This document shows positions 12,690 through 42,575 of a DNA stretch of 64,000 nt, piece after piece. The notes under the pieces were generated by a model that had not been told where the DNA came from, searched no databases, and saw only the letters and a list, made by a program, of their open reading frames with translations. Position 1 is the first letter of the stretch, and every line of letters begins with the position of its first letter. The DNA is from Delphinus delphis (lineage: Eukaryota > Chordata > Mammalia > Artiodactyla > Delphinidae). The stretch covers positions 29,354,070 to 29,418,069 of the forward strand of contig NC_082698.1 of the NCBI RefSeq assembly GCF_949987515.2, given 5' to 3'. The position numbers and the translations under genes were made by a program.

Positions 12690-15350
12690 GGGACAATGAA
12701 AAGAAAGATGGGGGGAGCAAAAGAATGCATAATCACAAAAATGCTAAGGGAGATGCAGGAAAGAACAAAAAGCAACATAAAGGGTAAACATGTAGGAAAG
12801 TTTAAATAAATATAAAACAATAATAGTAATGTCTCATGAGATTTAATATATAGAGAGAATTTAAAATGCATTGCAGCAGTAGCATACATATTGAAAGCAG
12901 GTAAATGGAAAGTATTCTAACGTCCTTCCATTTCTGAGGAAGAGGTAAAAGTACCAATTTATATTAAACTTTGATAAGTCAAGGATGCATGTTTTAACCT
13001 CTAGGGTAACCACTAAAAGGATATTAAAAGAGTGCGATACTTCTAACTGAATGGTGGGGGGTGGGTGGAATCATAAAAAATAGTTGATCTAAAAGAAAGC
13101 AAGAAAGAAGAGAAAGACAACAAAGAATAGGTGGGACTAATAGAAAAGCAAATAGTAAGATGAGGAATTTAAACACACATTTATTTGTAGTGTTATTGTC
13201 AATAGAACAAATGCTCCCATTAAAAGAAAAAGATTTTCAGATGAAATACAAAGAAACAAAGTCCAACTAAATGCTGTTTCAAAAGAACATCTAAAATATA
13301 AGGTAAAAAGGATTAAGGAAAAGCTGTGTCATGCAACAAAAGGTAATTAGCTACACTGATATGAAACAGCAGATGCTTTTGTAAAACGAAAAGCAGTGTA
13401 AATAATAGAAAGGGATATTTCATAAAGAAGGAAATTTAACAGTAAAAATTCTCAATTTGCATGCCCCTTATGAAGTACCCTATATGTAAAGCAAAACCTC
13501 ACAGAAATAAAAGGAGAAATAGGCAAATTCACAATTAAAATAGGAGATTTTTAACATACTTCTCTCAGAAAATACAATAAACAAATTTCACCTAAGTAAT
13601 ATATATGTAGAACAGCAGAGCCAACAAATGAATACAGAGCATTTTTTTCAAGGGCACGTGGAAATACTTACAAAACTTGACTATATGCTGTGACATAAAA
13701 AAGTTTCAAAAAACTTCAAAGAATGATAACATATAAAGTATTTCTCTGACAATAGTGAAATACAGGTGGAAATATTTTTAAAAAGACAACTGGAATATCT
13801 ACCTATGTTTGGAAATTAAGAAACAGACCTGTAAGTAATCCATGGATCAAAAAAAAAAATCAGAAATCACAATAAAAAGTAGAAAATATTTCAAATTCAA
13901 TGAAAAATACTACATATCAAAATCTGCAAGAACTCCCAACTTCTGGTAATTAACATTATTTTGTCAGACTGACCCTTGTGCCAACAGCAATTCTAAACTG
14001 CTGACAAGATACAAAAAAACAAAAAAACACCCCCCCCCACACACACACACAACTCTTTGAAGGCAATAGCAAACAGCTGAACAGCTAAAAGCAGGCAGAA
14101 ACTACAGGAGAGGAGACCCTTGAATGACGAATCAAACAGGATAAGAACCACATTTATCTGGCTTTTCCCCTGAAGGAATTCCCCCAGTTCACAACAAAAA
14201 GGGGATTGAGGTCAAGCAGAAAGCAGCTGTGTATTGGACTGTGGAGTAAGAGACTGGTTTTCAGGAATGACAGAGCAACTGAAAATGAAAGGGGGTAGAA
14301 AAAGGAGAAATAATGGGAGAAGCCAACAAAGCCAGTACGAAGTACCCTCAAATATTTGGCTGACCTCTGAATTATGTATGCACAGAGTGAGACTCCAAAA
14401 ACCCTGGTAGAAAGAAAGAGCCGGAAGGCTGCGAGAGCAGCAGAGATATAAATTGCTGCCTAGTGGGAGGGAGTTTGAGTTCAGGTCCTACCAAGTTAGA
14501 GGAGTTTGGTAAACACTTCAGACTTCCCACTGAAACCCCCCAAAGGCCACACCTTAACACTAAGGATCACACCCTCTTAGGATTAAGGAAGAAAACGAAA
14601 TACATCCACTCTAACAAAGCCAAAAATCAAGCCTCCACAATCAAAATGAACTGCCGTTATCAACTGCCACCTAGAACAAAACTCCGCACTTTGGTGGAAG
14701 ACAACAGAATCCAGAGTCTTCAATGCATCCCTTACAATGTCCAGTATAAAATATAAAAATTAATAGACACACAAAGAAGCAGGAATATGTGACTCACTGT
14801 CAGTAATAGTGTCATGTTGAGCTATACTGAAACCTGAGGCAAAAGGAAAAATCAGAAATAATGATCATGTTTATATTTAAAATTTTGATATTTTATTTAT
14901 CATGGATTTTTACAGTAATTTTGATTTTAAAAACATTAATTCATATAGTATTTATCTTGATTACTAAGTTTTTTGACATCCCTTTAAATTTTGCATTCAA
15001 GGTAAATATCTCATTCTCACCCCAGTCCTAGTCCTGAAGCCAACAAAGGATAGAAAACAGAATCATAAAAATACTCAATACGTTTCTTGAAAAGGCATTA
15101 AAAAGATGAAAGAAGGAACAAAGACAGGACAAATAGAAAACAAATAGCAAGATAACAGACTGATAAACCAAACCATATTAATAATCACATTATATGTAAG
15201 TTGTCTTAACATACAATCTGACAATTTAGTCTGGCAGAGATTGTCAGTCCGCATAAAAAATTAGATCCAACTACATGCTGCCTACCAAAAAATGCACTAT
15301 AAATATGAAGACAGAAGTAGGTTAAATATAAGAGAATGGAAAATTACATA
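12690..15350 (+). mobile_element. degraded L1 LINE, sense strand (5' part and early ORF2)
   Basis: A-rich sense strand with L1 phrases such as 'ctagggtaaccactaaaagg' (12.99-13.02 kb) and 'agacagaagtaggttaaata' (15.3 kb). The stretch at 15130-15350 follows the ORF2 path around 'aatagcaagataacagactg' and 'ccaactacatgctgcctacc'. All frames are broken by stops, so it is an old, dead copy or set of copies. A C/CA-rich tract sits at 14023-14052. The part at 13.93-14.85 kb is less clearly L1. Confidence 0.75.
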
Positions 15351-15850
15351 TGTAGGGGAGGTAAAATTTCTCCTCAACCCTCTTAGGATTTCTGGCTAGG
15401 ACTGACATAAAACAGATTAATAGGAGAAAAGCATACAAGTTTTATTTAGTAATTTTTCACATGTGCATGGGAGCTCCCACGAGAAAAATGAAGACCCAGA
15501 GAAATGGCAGGGCCTAAGTGCGTATATACTAGGTTCAACAAATTGCGGCAATTGTGGAAAAGTAAACTGTTTGGGGAGACTAAAGAAAGATAAGAATTAT
15601 TTTAACGAAGTCTATTTGTACATATTTCTCTCTGCCTGGCCTCCTCATCTCTGGTAATAAGAATGTTTCTTTCTCCTGGTATAAGGAGGGTATTTTTCAT
15701 GTGAGAGTTTCACGCCTGCTTTCAGGAAGAAAAGGGAAGGTCAGAGCACCCTTCTTGCATGCACCTGCTGTTTTTTCAAGTGCCTTTAGCTCAAAATAAT
15801 CAATATACCAAAGTAGCATGTTTTGGGGTGGCATGTCCTGAACTCCTTCA
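15351..15850 (-). mobile_element. solo LTR of an endogenous retrovirus (probably ERV1 type) inside L1
   Basis: A 500-bp block interrupts the L1 ORF2 path, which resumes right after it ('aatcagaagaaagctgtagt'). On the minus strand it starts TG and ends CA (TGAAGGAG ... CCTACA). Near the end it has an AATAAA followed by 'acttgtatgcttttctcc', which is a typical U3/R polyadenylation layout. No gag, pol or env is present. Matching target-site duplications are not obvious, so the borders could be off by a few bases. The ERV1 assignment is inference. Confidence 0.6.
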
Positions 15851-17640
15851 CGTGCCATGTTAACACTAATCAGAAGAAAGCTGTAGTAGCTATACTATTC
15901 TCAGACAAAGTAGATTTAATGCAATAAATATTACCAAAGATTAAAAGATAATTTCATAATGGTATGGGGTTAATACACTGAGAGAACATAACAATCATAA
16001 ATGTTTATGCATCAATATAAAATGAGCTTCAAAATAATATGAAGTAAAAGATGACAACTACAAGGAGAAACAGACAAACCCACAATTATGATTAGAGAGT
16101 TCAGTACCACTCTCTCGATATTTGATATAATAACTTCACAGAAAACCACTAAGGATATAGAAAACTTGAATGCTGCTATCAACCAACTTAACCTAATTGA
16201 CAATTATAGATCCCTCAATTCAACAAAAGAAGAATCCATATTCTTTTCAAGTACATATGGAACATTCGCCAAGATAGAACATACCCTAGACCATCAATAA
16301 ATGTAAAAGTATTCAAATCACACAAAGCATATTCTCTGACCAAATGGAATTGAAATAGAAACCAATAACAGAAAGATACATGGAAATCCTCCAAATGTCT
16401 GGAAATTAACAACACACTTCTAAATAAGTCACCGGTCAAAAAAATCAAAACAGAAGTTAGAAAGCATTTTGAACTAACTAAAAATGAAAAGACAACACAT
16501 CAAAAGTTGTGGGTGCTGAGAAGCAGTACCTTGGGGGAAATTTACAGCAGTAAACTCCTTTGTTAGAAAAGACAAGAAGTCTCAAATCAATGGGTCAGTT
16601 TCGGCCTTAAGAAACTATTTAAAAAAAGAGCAAATTAAAACCAAAGTAAACAGAAGAAAAGAAAGAGTAAATATCAGTGTAGAAATTGGTGAAATAAAAA
16701 CCAGGCAACCAATGAAAACTGATGAAACCAACAGCTGTTTCTTTGAGAAAATCAGTAAAATCCTTGGTGTGACCTGAATCCCTCTAAGTTTATTGAACAG
16801 AATAGAGTCCAGAAATACATCCACACATATATGGGCAATTGATTTGAGACAAATGTGTCAAAGTAATTCAGTGATGAAAAGATATTTTTTCAGCAAATGA
16901 TGTTAGAAAAACTGCACATCTATATGCAAAAAAAAAAAAAAAAAAAATCTGAACCCTTCTCTCACACCACCTACAAAAATCAACTCAAAGTGGATCACCA
17001 ACCTAAACGCAAATCCTAAAACTATAAAACTTCTGGAAGAAAACACAAGATAAAATCTTTGTGACCCTGGCTTAGGTGAAGACTTTTTATCAATAGACAG
17101 TACACAAAGAAGCACAAAGATTTCTGTTCTTCAAAAGTCAGCATAAAGAGAATGAAAAGACAAAGCCACAGACTGGCAAAAATAATAATAATAATGCAAA
17201 ACAGATATCTGATAAAGAATTTGTATCTAAATACATAAAGAAACCATATAAATAATAATAAGAAAAATGATCCAATTTAAAAACGGGCAAATGATTTGAA
17301 TGCTTTACCAGAGAAGAGATACAGATGGCATATAAGCACATGAAAAGAAGTTCAACATCATTAGTTCATTTTCCATTTTCCAGGAAAATGGAAATTAAAA
17401 CCACAATGAGATGCCACCATATACCTACTTGAATGGCTAAAGTTAGAAAAGGATAATATCAAGCGCTAAGGAGGCTACAGAGCAGCTAAAACTCTTAGTA
17501 TTGCTAGAGGGAATGTAAAATCGTTCATGCACTTTAGAAAACAGTTCAGCAGTATAATATAAACTTAAACATACACTTACCATACAGCCCAGCCACCCCA
17601 GTCCTAGGTGTTTACCCAAGTGAAATAAAAATTTATGTTG
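15851..17640 (+). mobile_element. degraded L1 LINE, sense strand (ORF2 to 3' part)
   Basis: The ORF2 path continues after the LTR insertion. A fragment at 16088-16300 still reads as ORF2-like protein, with FFSSTYGTFAKIEHTLDH resembling the L1 endonuclease-to-RT region. Later phrases 'ttttatcaatagacagtaca' and 'gaagttcaacatcattagtt' are from the ORF2 3' part. A 19-bp A run lies at 16928-16946. There are many stops, so it is inactive. Confidence 0.85.
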
Positions 17641-18200
17641 ACATCAAAACCTGGACATAATTACCAACAGATAAACTGAATTACATCAAAACTGAAAACT
17701 TTTGTGCTACAAGTGATACCATTAAGAGAGTGAAAAGAAACCACATAACGGGAAGACATTTTTGCAAATCTTATATCTAAAAAGGGACTTGTATGCATAA
17801 TATATAACAAACACGACTCGATAATAAAAAGACAATTTTAAAACAGGCAAAGAATCTGCATAAACATTTCCCCAAGAAAATGGTCAAAAATCACAGAAAA
17901 GATGTTGAACATCATTAGTCTCAGTATCAAATCAAAATCACAATGAGCTATCACTTCACACCCACTAGGATGGCTAAATTATAATAGACAATAAAAGTGT
18001 TGGTGAAGATGTGGGGAAACTAGGACGTTGATGTTGCTGGCAGGAATGAAAACTACTAATAACAGAAGTGAGTACGTAAACAGCAGCTTATCTATTTCAT
18101 GGAATTTATTCAACCACTGAAATTCATGCTCAGGAAATGTTTGACACAGAGAAACATGGTGAGTGAAAATAGCAGGGTAAAGAGTGCGCAGCCAGAATGA
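17641..18200 (+). mobile_element. second L1 ORF2 3' segment, sense strand
   Basis: This segment repeats the path already seen at about 17.1-17.5 kb: 'actgaattacatcaaaactg', 'gatgttgaacatcattagtc', 'cacccactaggatggctaaa'. It is therefore a second L1 copy or a duplicated part placed in tandem. Confidence 0.75.
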
Positions 18201-18799
18201 TCTCAACTGTGGGCTGCAGAGACGCCTGCAGAGGGGCTGTGTGCTGTAGATGGGGGGCTGGAAGGTCTGGGGCTTAAGGTGGGCTGGGAGGGGTGGGCGG
18301 TGAAGGGGGGCGTGGAGAGTGATAACTCACTTTGTCTGCAGGTGGTGGAGGCATTAATTATTGGCCCCTGCCTTGCCCCAGGTGGCGCTCAAACTGCTGT
18401 ACCCCAGCCAGTCCTCGAAAGTCATCCCCTGCTGGGCTGTGCTCAAAGCTCGCAGGTGGCACCAGGGCACTAAGGGGTGGCTTGGGTGGGAATTTCATCC
18501 CTTCCATTATCTTCATCAGCTCCCCCCACCTTCAGCCACTACACATACAATTTAAGAGACTAGCAAACACAGGTTCAAAACAAAGACCCTGATGTGCACC
18601 CCTATCCCCAAAATGGATTGAGAACCCTTATGAAGAAAGTCCAGCGGTGGTACTCTGGGGGTAACTGCGTCCTTCTGCAGGTTGCCTCTCCTCTCAAGGA
18701 GCTGAGGGAAACCGGTGACAGAAGGGCAGCTCCCACCCAGAACTGCAGCTCAGCAAGAAAAGCCAGAGGGTGGGGAAGAGCGCAGCGGGGCGCCGGGAA

Positions 18800-18905
18800 A
18801 CCTGCGTTCTGATCCTAACTCGGCCCCTCAACAAGTTATTTCTTCTCTCTGGGCGTCAGTTTCCTGTCCTGTAAATGGAGACTTCCCTAGTACCTCGGTG
18901 GGGAG
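18800..18905 (+). repeat. MIR fragment next to HPS1 promoter
   Basis: 'gttctgatcctaactcggcc' followed by 'cagtttcctgtcctgtaaat' fits a diverged MIR. It ends just before the CpG-rich region. Confidence 0.55.
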
Positions 18906-19154
18906 TGGCTTGAGCTAAGGCAGGTTGCAGGGCCGGAAGCAGCAGGTGCCTCTGACGGCTGCCTGCAAAGTCCCCCACACTATGGGCCTCGGTGCCCTCC
19001 TTGTTGACGGGAGGAATGTGGCCACCGCCCGGCAGGAGTCAAAGCGCCGGAGTCAGGGTTCGCTGGGCCCGGCCTCCGAGCGGAAGCAAAGCGAACAACA
19101 GGCAGAGGCGTAAGCCAAGCAGAGGCGGGGCGGGCTTCCAGTCCCTCCCCGGGC

Positions 19155-19175
19155 GTCACGTGGGCGGTCACGTGG
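19155..19175 (+). promoter_or_regulatory. HPS1: tandem E-boxes (CLEAR/M-box-like), GTCACGTGG x2
   Basis: Two GTCACGTGG copies begin at 19155 and 19167, 12 bp apart. This core is shared by the TFEB/TFE3/MITF sites of lysosomal and melanosomal genes. Both are about 65-80 bp upstream of the putative exon 1 donor. Function is inferred from the motif and the gene's role. Confidence 0.6.
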
Positions 19176-19179
19176 CCAC

Positions 19180-19236
19180 ACCCGGAAGCGCGCCCGCGAG
19201 CTCCTGGCAGGCTGGCCGGTGTCTGGGTATTACGCG
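19180..19236 (+). other. HPS1: putative HPS1 exon 1 (5' UTR), 3' border at 19236
   Basis: Within the CpG-rich region, 'tattacgcg' is followed by GTATGT at 19237, a fair U2 donor. Human HPS1 has two non-coding first exons. The left border is a guess, and I could not identify exon 2 in 19.3-22.5 kb with any confidence. Confidence 0.35.
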
Positions 19237-20184
19237 GTATGTGGGCCTCCGGCGCTGTCGGAGGGCCTCGGTAGTCGGTGGGGCTTACTCCGGGACCCTG
19301 GCGCTTCCCTCCCGGAAGTGGGGGCGTCTCCACCTCCAGCCTCACCCACCCGGCGTGGGGCCGTGGGCCCGTCGCCTCACCTCTCGGAGCCAGAGTTACT
19401 GCAGCTACGAAGTGGGGCAGTAGTCACAAGCCGGGCCTTCTTCCCAGGGTATCTGTGAGGTTCGGGGGACTTGGGGGTGAAACTGCTGCATAAACTGTAA
19501 AGTGCAGGGCAAACTGGAAGGCCTGCCATTCGGCGGGCGCGCCCTGCAGGTCTTCACTCCTGCGTCCTCCAGCCCATCAGGGGCAAGAACGAGGCTGTGA
19601 GCGTGTGGGCTGCTGGCAGGCAGGGGCGGCGGCCATAGGGGCAGTTTGCTGGGAGGATGGCGAATATGGGCGTGGGGGCGTTTCCCCAGGTTGCCCCGGC
19701 GCCATCTGGGGCTCCAGTGAGTCCTGTGTTCCCTCAGAGCATAAATAATCAGAAAATAACATAATCAGATAATAATAATAATCAGAAAATAACACCGGTG
19801 AGGTTCTCTTTCCAGCAACCTTGTGGAATAAAAGTAGAACCTAACGTCCACTAAAGAGCATTTCCATTCTTCTGGGAATATGGCGTTAAGGTCAATCATG
19901 CTGGTGATGTAGTGGGTCTCATGTTGCACAAGATGCTGAGCCCCTAACAGCCCTTTCTTGTGTCTTGTTTGTTTACAATGTTTGGTTTCCTAATTAAGCT
20001 AAAGCTTTATATTGTTCCTGCTTTTTATCATCAAAATATGAGTGATTCTGAAACCAGTTTAGTTCACGTGTTATTTGAGGAGGGGAAGCTGGGAAATAAG
20101 AATAACGAGCCGCCACCCCACCTCTGTGTAAGAAAGTTTGCTAGGGGTGTGTCTGCCTGGTTACTCCCAGGCTCTCACTAGAAC

Positions 20185-20275
20185 CCTGGAGGGAGGTGGA
20201 GCCAGAGGTTGAGGCTCAGAGAGGTTTAAGTGTCTTGGCAAAGACAAAACTAGAACCGGGTCTCCCCTGGCGGTT
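20185..20275 (-). repeat. MIR fragment, antisense
   Basis: 'gttgaggctcagagaggttt', then 'gtgtcttggcaaagacaaaa', then 'ctagaaccgggtct' read as the reverse MIR core. Confidence 0.65.
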
Positions 20276-22269
20276 GTATTGCTTTACTGCCATTCATTGC
20301 ATTACCCTAGGATACCTCCTCTCTTCCCCAGGACTGCTTTTCTGTCTCCCTGGGATGTGCTATGCTGTTTCCCAATAGGCACTCATAGCAGGCTTCCCGG
20401 GGCTGCTCAGGGTGGGTTTGCTGACCACACCATGGCTCAGAGTGACCCATGGGGAAGTGAGAATGCTCAGAAGGAAACAGTAGGTGAGAATTAATGTTTG
20501 TGGACACGTGCTATGGCCAAAGGACTGTGCTTGCCGGGTTCGTGTTCTCCATTGTGGGAGGGCAGGGTGGGCAGAATGTGGGGCACTTGGACACCTCCTG
20601 GCCGAGGGGACTATGTTCTGAGCAGAAGGCCTTAGAGCCAGAGAGAGACCTTTGACCACTCTGTCCTTCACCAGCTTGTCCACTCCTGGGAACAGGCAGC
20701 AGCTGGAACGAGAGCCTCTGCTTGCCCTCATGACCTCCCTGTTTTAAGCAGGACCTGGGATGCTATGCTGCTCTCCATGAACTGGTCACTGAGTCTGTCT
20801 ACCACAGCCCTTTCTGAATCTTTGGCTGTCTGGAAGCTCCGCTGTGCTCCTTGCCAAGGTAGATGATCTTGCCTGAGATGGAGGCAGGCAGCACCCACCC
20901 TGGGGCTACTCGGGCTCTGGGAGGTGGACAGGGTGAGGTAGGTAGTAGACTGAGCTCTCGCCGGCTGTGCAGAGTCATCTCATCTCCATCCCCTGTCCCA
21001 GCTCTGCATCCTGATGTCAACTTTGCCTGTTCTGTCCTTCCTCCCTTGCATCCAGGAGGTCATCATGGCCTACCAAGTCTCTAAGCTACACCTCTTGAAT
21101 CAGCCCCTTCCTCCCCTGGCCTCCACCAAGGAGTGGACCCACATTACCCCGCACCAGGACAATAGCCTCTGTAACCTTGACCCCACCCATCCATGATCCA
21201 CACCCTTACCAGCCTACAGGGGCTCTCTGCTGTTCACAGCCTCCATTCTCCAGCCCACTGTTCTCCAGCCCATGCACTCCCTTCCCGTCAAGCCCACCTG
21301 CCCTCGTCCAGCAACCTTTCCTTCACACTCCATTGCTCTCCCAGTCTCTGCCTAGTGTTTAGCAATTCCATGGGACTAGGATACATTCTTTGTTTTTCAC
21401 TGTGCTGGAAACACCATCAAGCTAGGTTCTCCGAGTTAAAGTTGATAAACCAACTAGAGATTTGGGAGGAATTGGGTAAGTACCACTAAGCTGGTCACGT
21501 AGGGGATCCTGAAGAATGTTACTGAGTCTGAGGTCTCGAGATGCTACGATCCTGTTGAGGAAGCTGGACATCCACCATGGAAGAGTTAGAACAGAGCTTC
21601 CTCATCATTATCACGTCCTAGCACGTGGGTGATGAGTGCATATCTGTGTGACATGCTGAGCTATAGGAGAAGGTTTGAAGCCCTTGACTGGAGCAAGCAG
21701 CTGGCCTGACAGCTCTGGCTTCACCAGGCATGGTCAGGCTTCCCTAAGCGCTGAGAAGATCAATGTCTTGCTGTACCTCACAGGGCCAAGGCCCAGCATG
21801 GGAAGCTCTGGATTAAGAATCTACCAGTTGGTGAATGTGAAAACCCATTGTATATAGTCAAGCATTATAATGTGTGGCACAGAGGGTACATGTGTGGGTG
21901 CTGGGGAAGGAGGTCCAGAAGGGCAGGAGATACTGGGGGAGGTGGCTGAGGAAGCAGCAGCTAAGCAGGAGTGAGAATGAGCCGTGGCCAAGGTCACATT
22001 GCCTTTGTGTCCACCAGAGCAGGAGGAACTTGTGAATCAAACTCCTGTAATACTGAACCCCCTGCCTGTGGGCTTTGAAGCTCGTCCTCTGGAGCTACCT
22101 GTGACTTGAGGAGAAGCACATTTTTTCTGGACTTCCTGGAGGGAGGTGCACCAGCCGCCCTCCATTCCAGACCAGGCCCTGCCTGCCTGTCCCCCTTGTA
22201 CAGTTGACCCCGTGCTCAGATCAAGAGCTGGGTCCTTCCTTGCCTTTGGTCCCAGTAGGCTGGTGGTGG

Positions 22270-22485
22270 GTCTGATGCTGTGTTCAGAGAGGCCAGATAA
22301 CACAGGAAAGAGCCCCAGCCTTGGCATTAGACAGGCCTGGGTTTGGATCCCACTTCTGTCACTTAAAAATAGGAGTAACTGAAGATTCCTGCTTAGCCCA
22401 GTTGCTGTGAGGGTGGCGCAGAGTAACACCAGGAGGGCCCTCGTGGTGCCTGGCGCACAGTAAAGGCCAGTAGGTGTTTGCGGGA
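22270..22485 (+). repeat. MIR SINE
   Basis: Nearly full MIR order: 'aagagccccagccttggcat', 'acaggcctgggtttggatcc', 'gttgctgtgagggtggcgca', then 'gcctggcgcacagtaaaggc'. It ends about 80 bp before the HPS1 start-codon exon. Confidence 0.75.
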
Positions 22486-22565
22486 TTATGATCCTGTTCA
22501 TTACTCAGGCCAAGCCTATGGATGTGGGGCTGGGAGGTGACCTTGACCTTGCTTCTCCCTGGCAG

Positions 22566-41982
<19,417 letters not shown>

Positions 41983-42404
41983 GCCAGGGTGGGCTGCCCC
42001 CGTGCATCTGCCCGTGCACCCGTTCTCCAGGCCCACCTGGCTTGCAGACATCCCCATGGTGAAGCCTCCTCCTGTGCACGGCAGCCTCCTGAGGGTAGCA
42101 CAGTCCCCAGGGCGGCCCCAGAGTTTCTTAAAGAAACTCCACTTAGACCAGTCTCCACTCCGGGTGATGAGCAAACCCCCAAGTCCTTCCCTCTGAAGGG
42201 AGAGGAGGGCCAGAGGGTTTCTTTGGTCTCTTGAGAACAGCAGTGGCTGTGAGCTTAGACCCAGGACAGCCCCTCTTTCGGATCTGCCTCTCCGTTTACC
42301 CCTAGGAGACAAAGGAAGTCCCCACAGCCTGTGGGTGTCTGCTGTTCTCAGAATAGAGAAAGCTTCCCAGGAAGCTGTTTCCCTCCCCAGGTGAAAGGAG
42401 CTCT

Positions 42405-42575
42405 CCTGGCTGGGTTGAACTCCAGCTCTGCCACGCCCCCTCTGCGGCTCTGGGCAAGTTTCCCCACCTCTCAGCCTGTCTCCCCACATTCAGAGTGACG
42501 GCACCCGTCTCTCAGGATGGTCATGGGGCTGCCGGCTGTGGCAGCCACTCAATAAATGCTGGTTATGGTTATTGT
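42405..42575 (+). repeat. HPS1: MIR SINE forming the end of the HPS1 3' UTR
   Basis: Order: 'gaactccagctctgccacgc', 'ctgggcaagtttccccacct', 'cactcaataaatgctggtta', 'tggttattgttactg'. The last blocks match the MIR 3' end, whose consensus contains CTCAATAAATG. The gene's poly(A) signal therefore appears to come from this SINE. Confidence 0.75.
42551..42556 (+). promoter_or_regulatory. HPS1: HPS1 poly(A) signal AATAAA
   Basis: Canonical hexamer 569 bp after the stop codon, followed within 10-35 bp by a GT/T-rich stretch suitable as a downstream element. It is the first AATAAA after the stop. Confidence 0.85.

Larger units (their letters stand above)
7851..18939. other. gene-free interval between HPSE2 and HPS1
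   Basis: I see no exon-like reading frame bounded by splice sites here. From 7.9 to about 10.6 kb I can assign almost nothing beyond a weak antisense MIR trace near 9.45 kb. From 10.7 to 12.1 kb there are old repeats including an MLT1-type LTR. From 12.7 to 18.2 kb it is an A-rich, broken L1 complex. From 18.2 to 18.9 kb the base composition turns G+C-rich towards the HPS1 promoter. Confidence 0.7.
18940..19640 (+). promoter_or_regulatory. HPS1: CpG-rich promoter region of HPS1
   Basis: CpG dinucleotides become dense here, unlike the flanks, and the long reading frames across both strands are a by-product of the G+C content. The region holds two GTCACGTGG boxes, two CCGGAAG ETS-type sites (19182-19188 and 19312-19318) and a plausible first-exon donor at 19237. 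No TATA box is apparent. This fits a broadly expressed CpG-island promoter. Confidence 0.75.
19237..22565 (+). other. HPS1: HPS1 5' UTR introns (non-coding exon 2 not located)
   Basis: About 3.3 kb between the promoter and the start-codon exon. It holds a short antisense MIR near 20.2 kb and a MIR at about 22.3-22.48 kb. One further untranslated exon is expected here from the human gene, but no candidate stands out. Confidence 0.6.
41983..42575 (+). other. HPS1: HPS1 3' UTR
   Basis: About 590 bp from the stop to the expected cleavage site downstream of AATAAA at 42551. Its last 170 bp are a MIR element in sense orientation. Confidence 0.8.

Noticed and set aside
16088..16300. 70-codon plus-strand frame as a small gene
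   Set aside because: It is a fragment of L1 ORF2 within a decayed LINE.
18992..19423. 143-codon frame and its antisense partner at the HPS1 promoter
   Set aside because: Stop-poor because of CpG-island composition; no codon structure or known protein.
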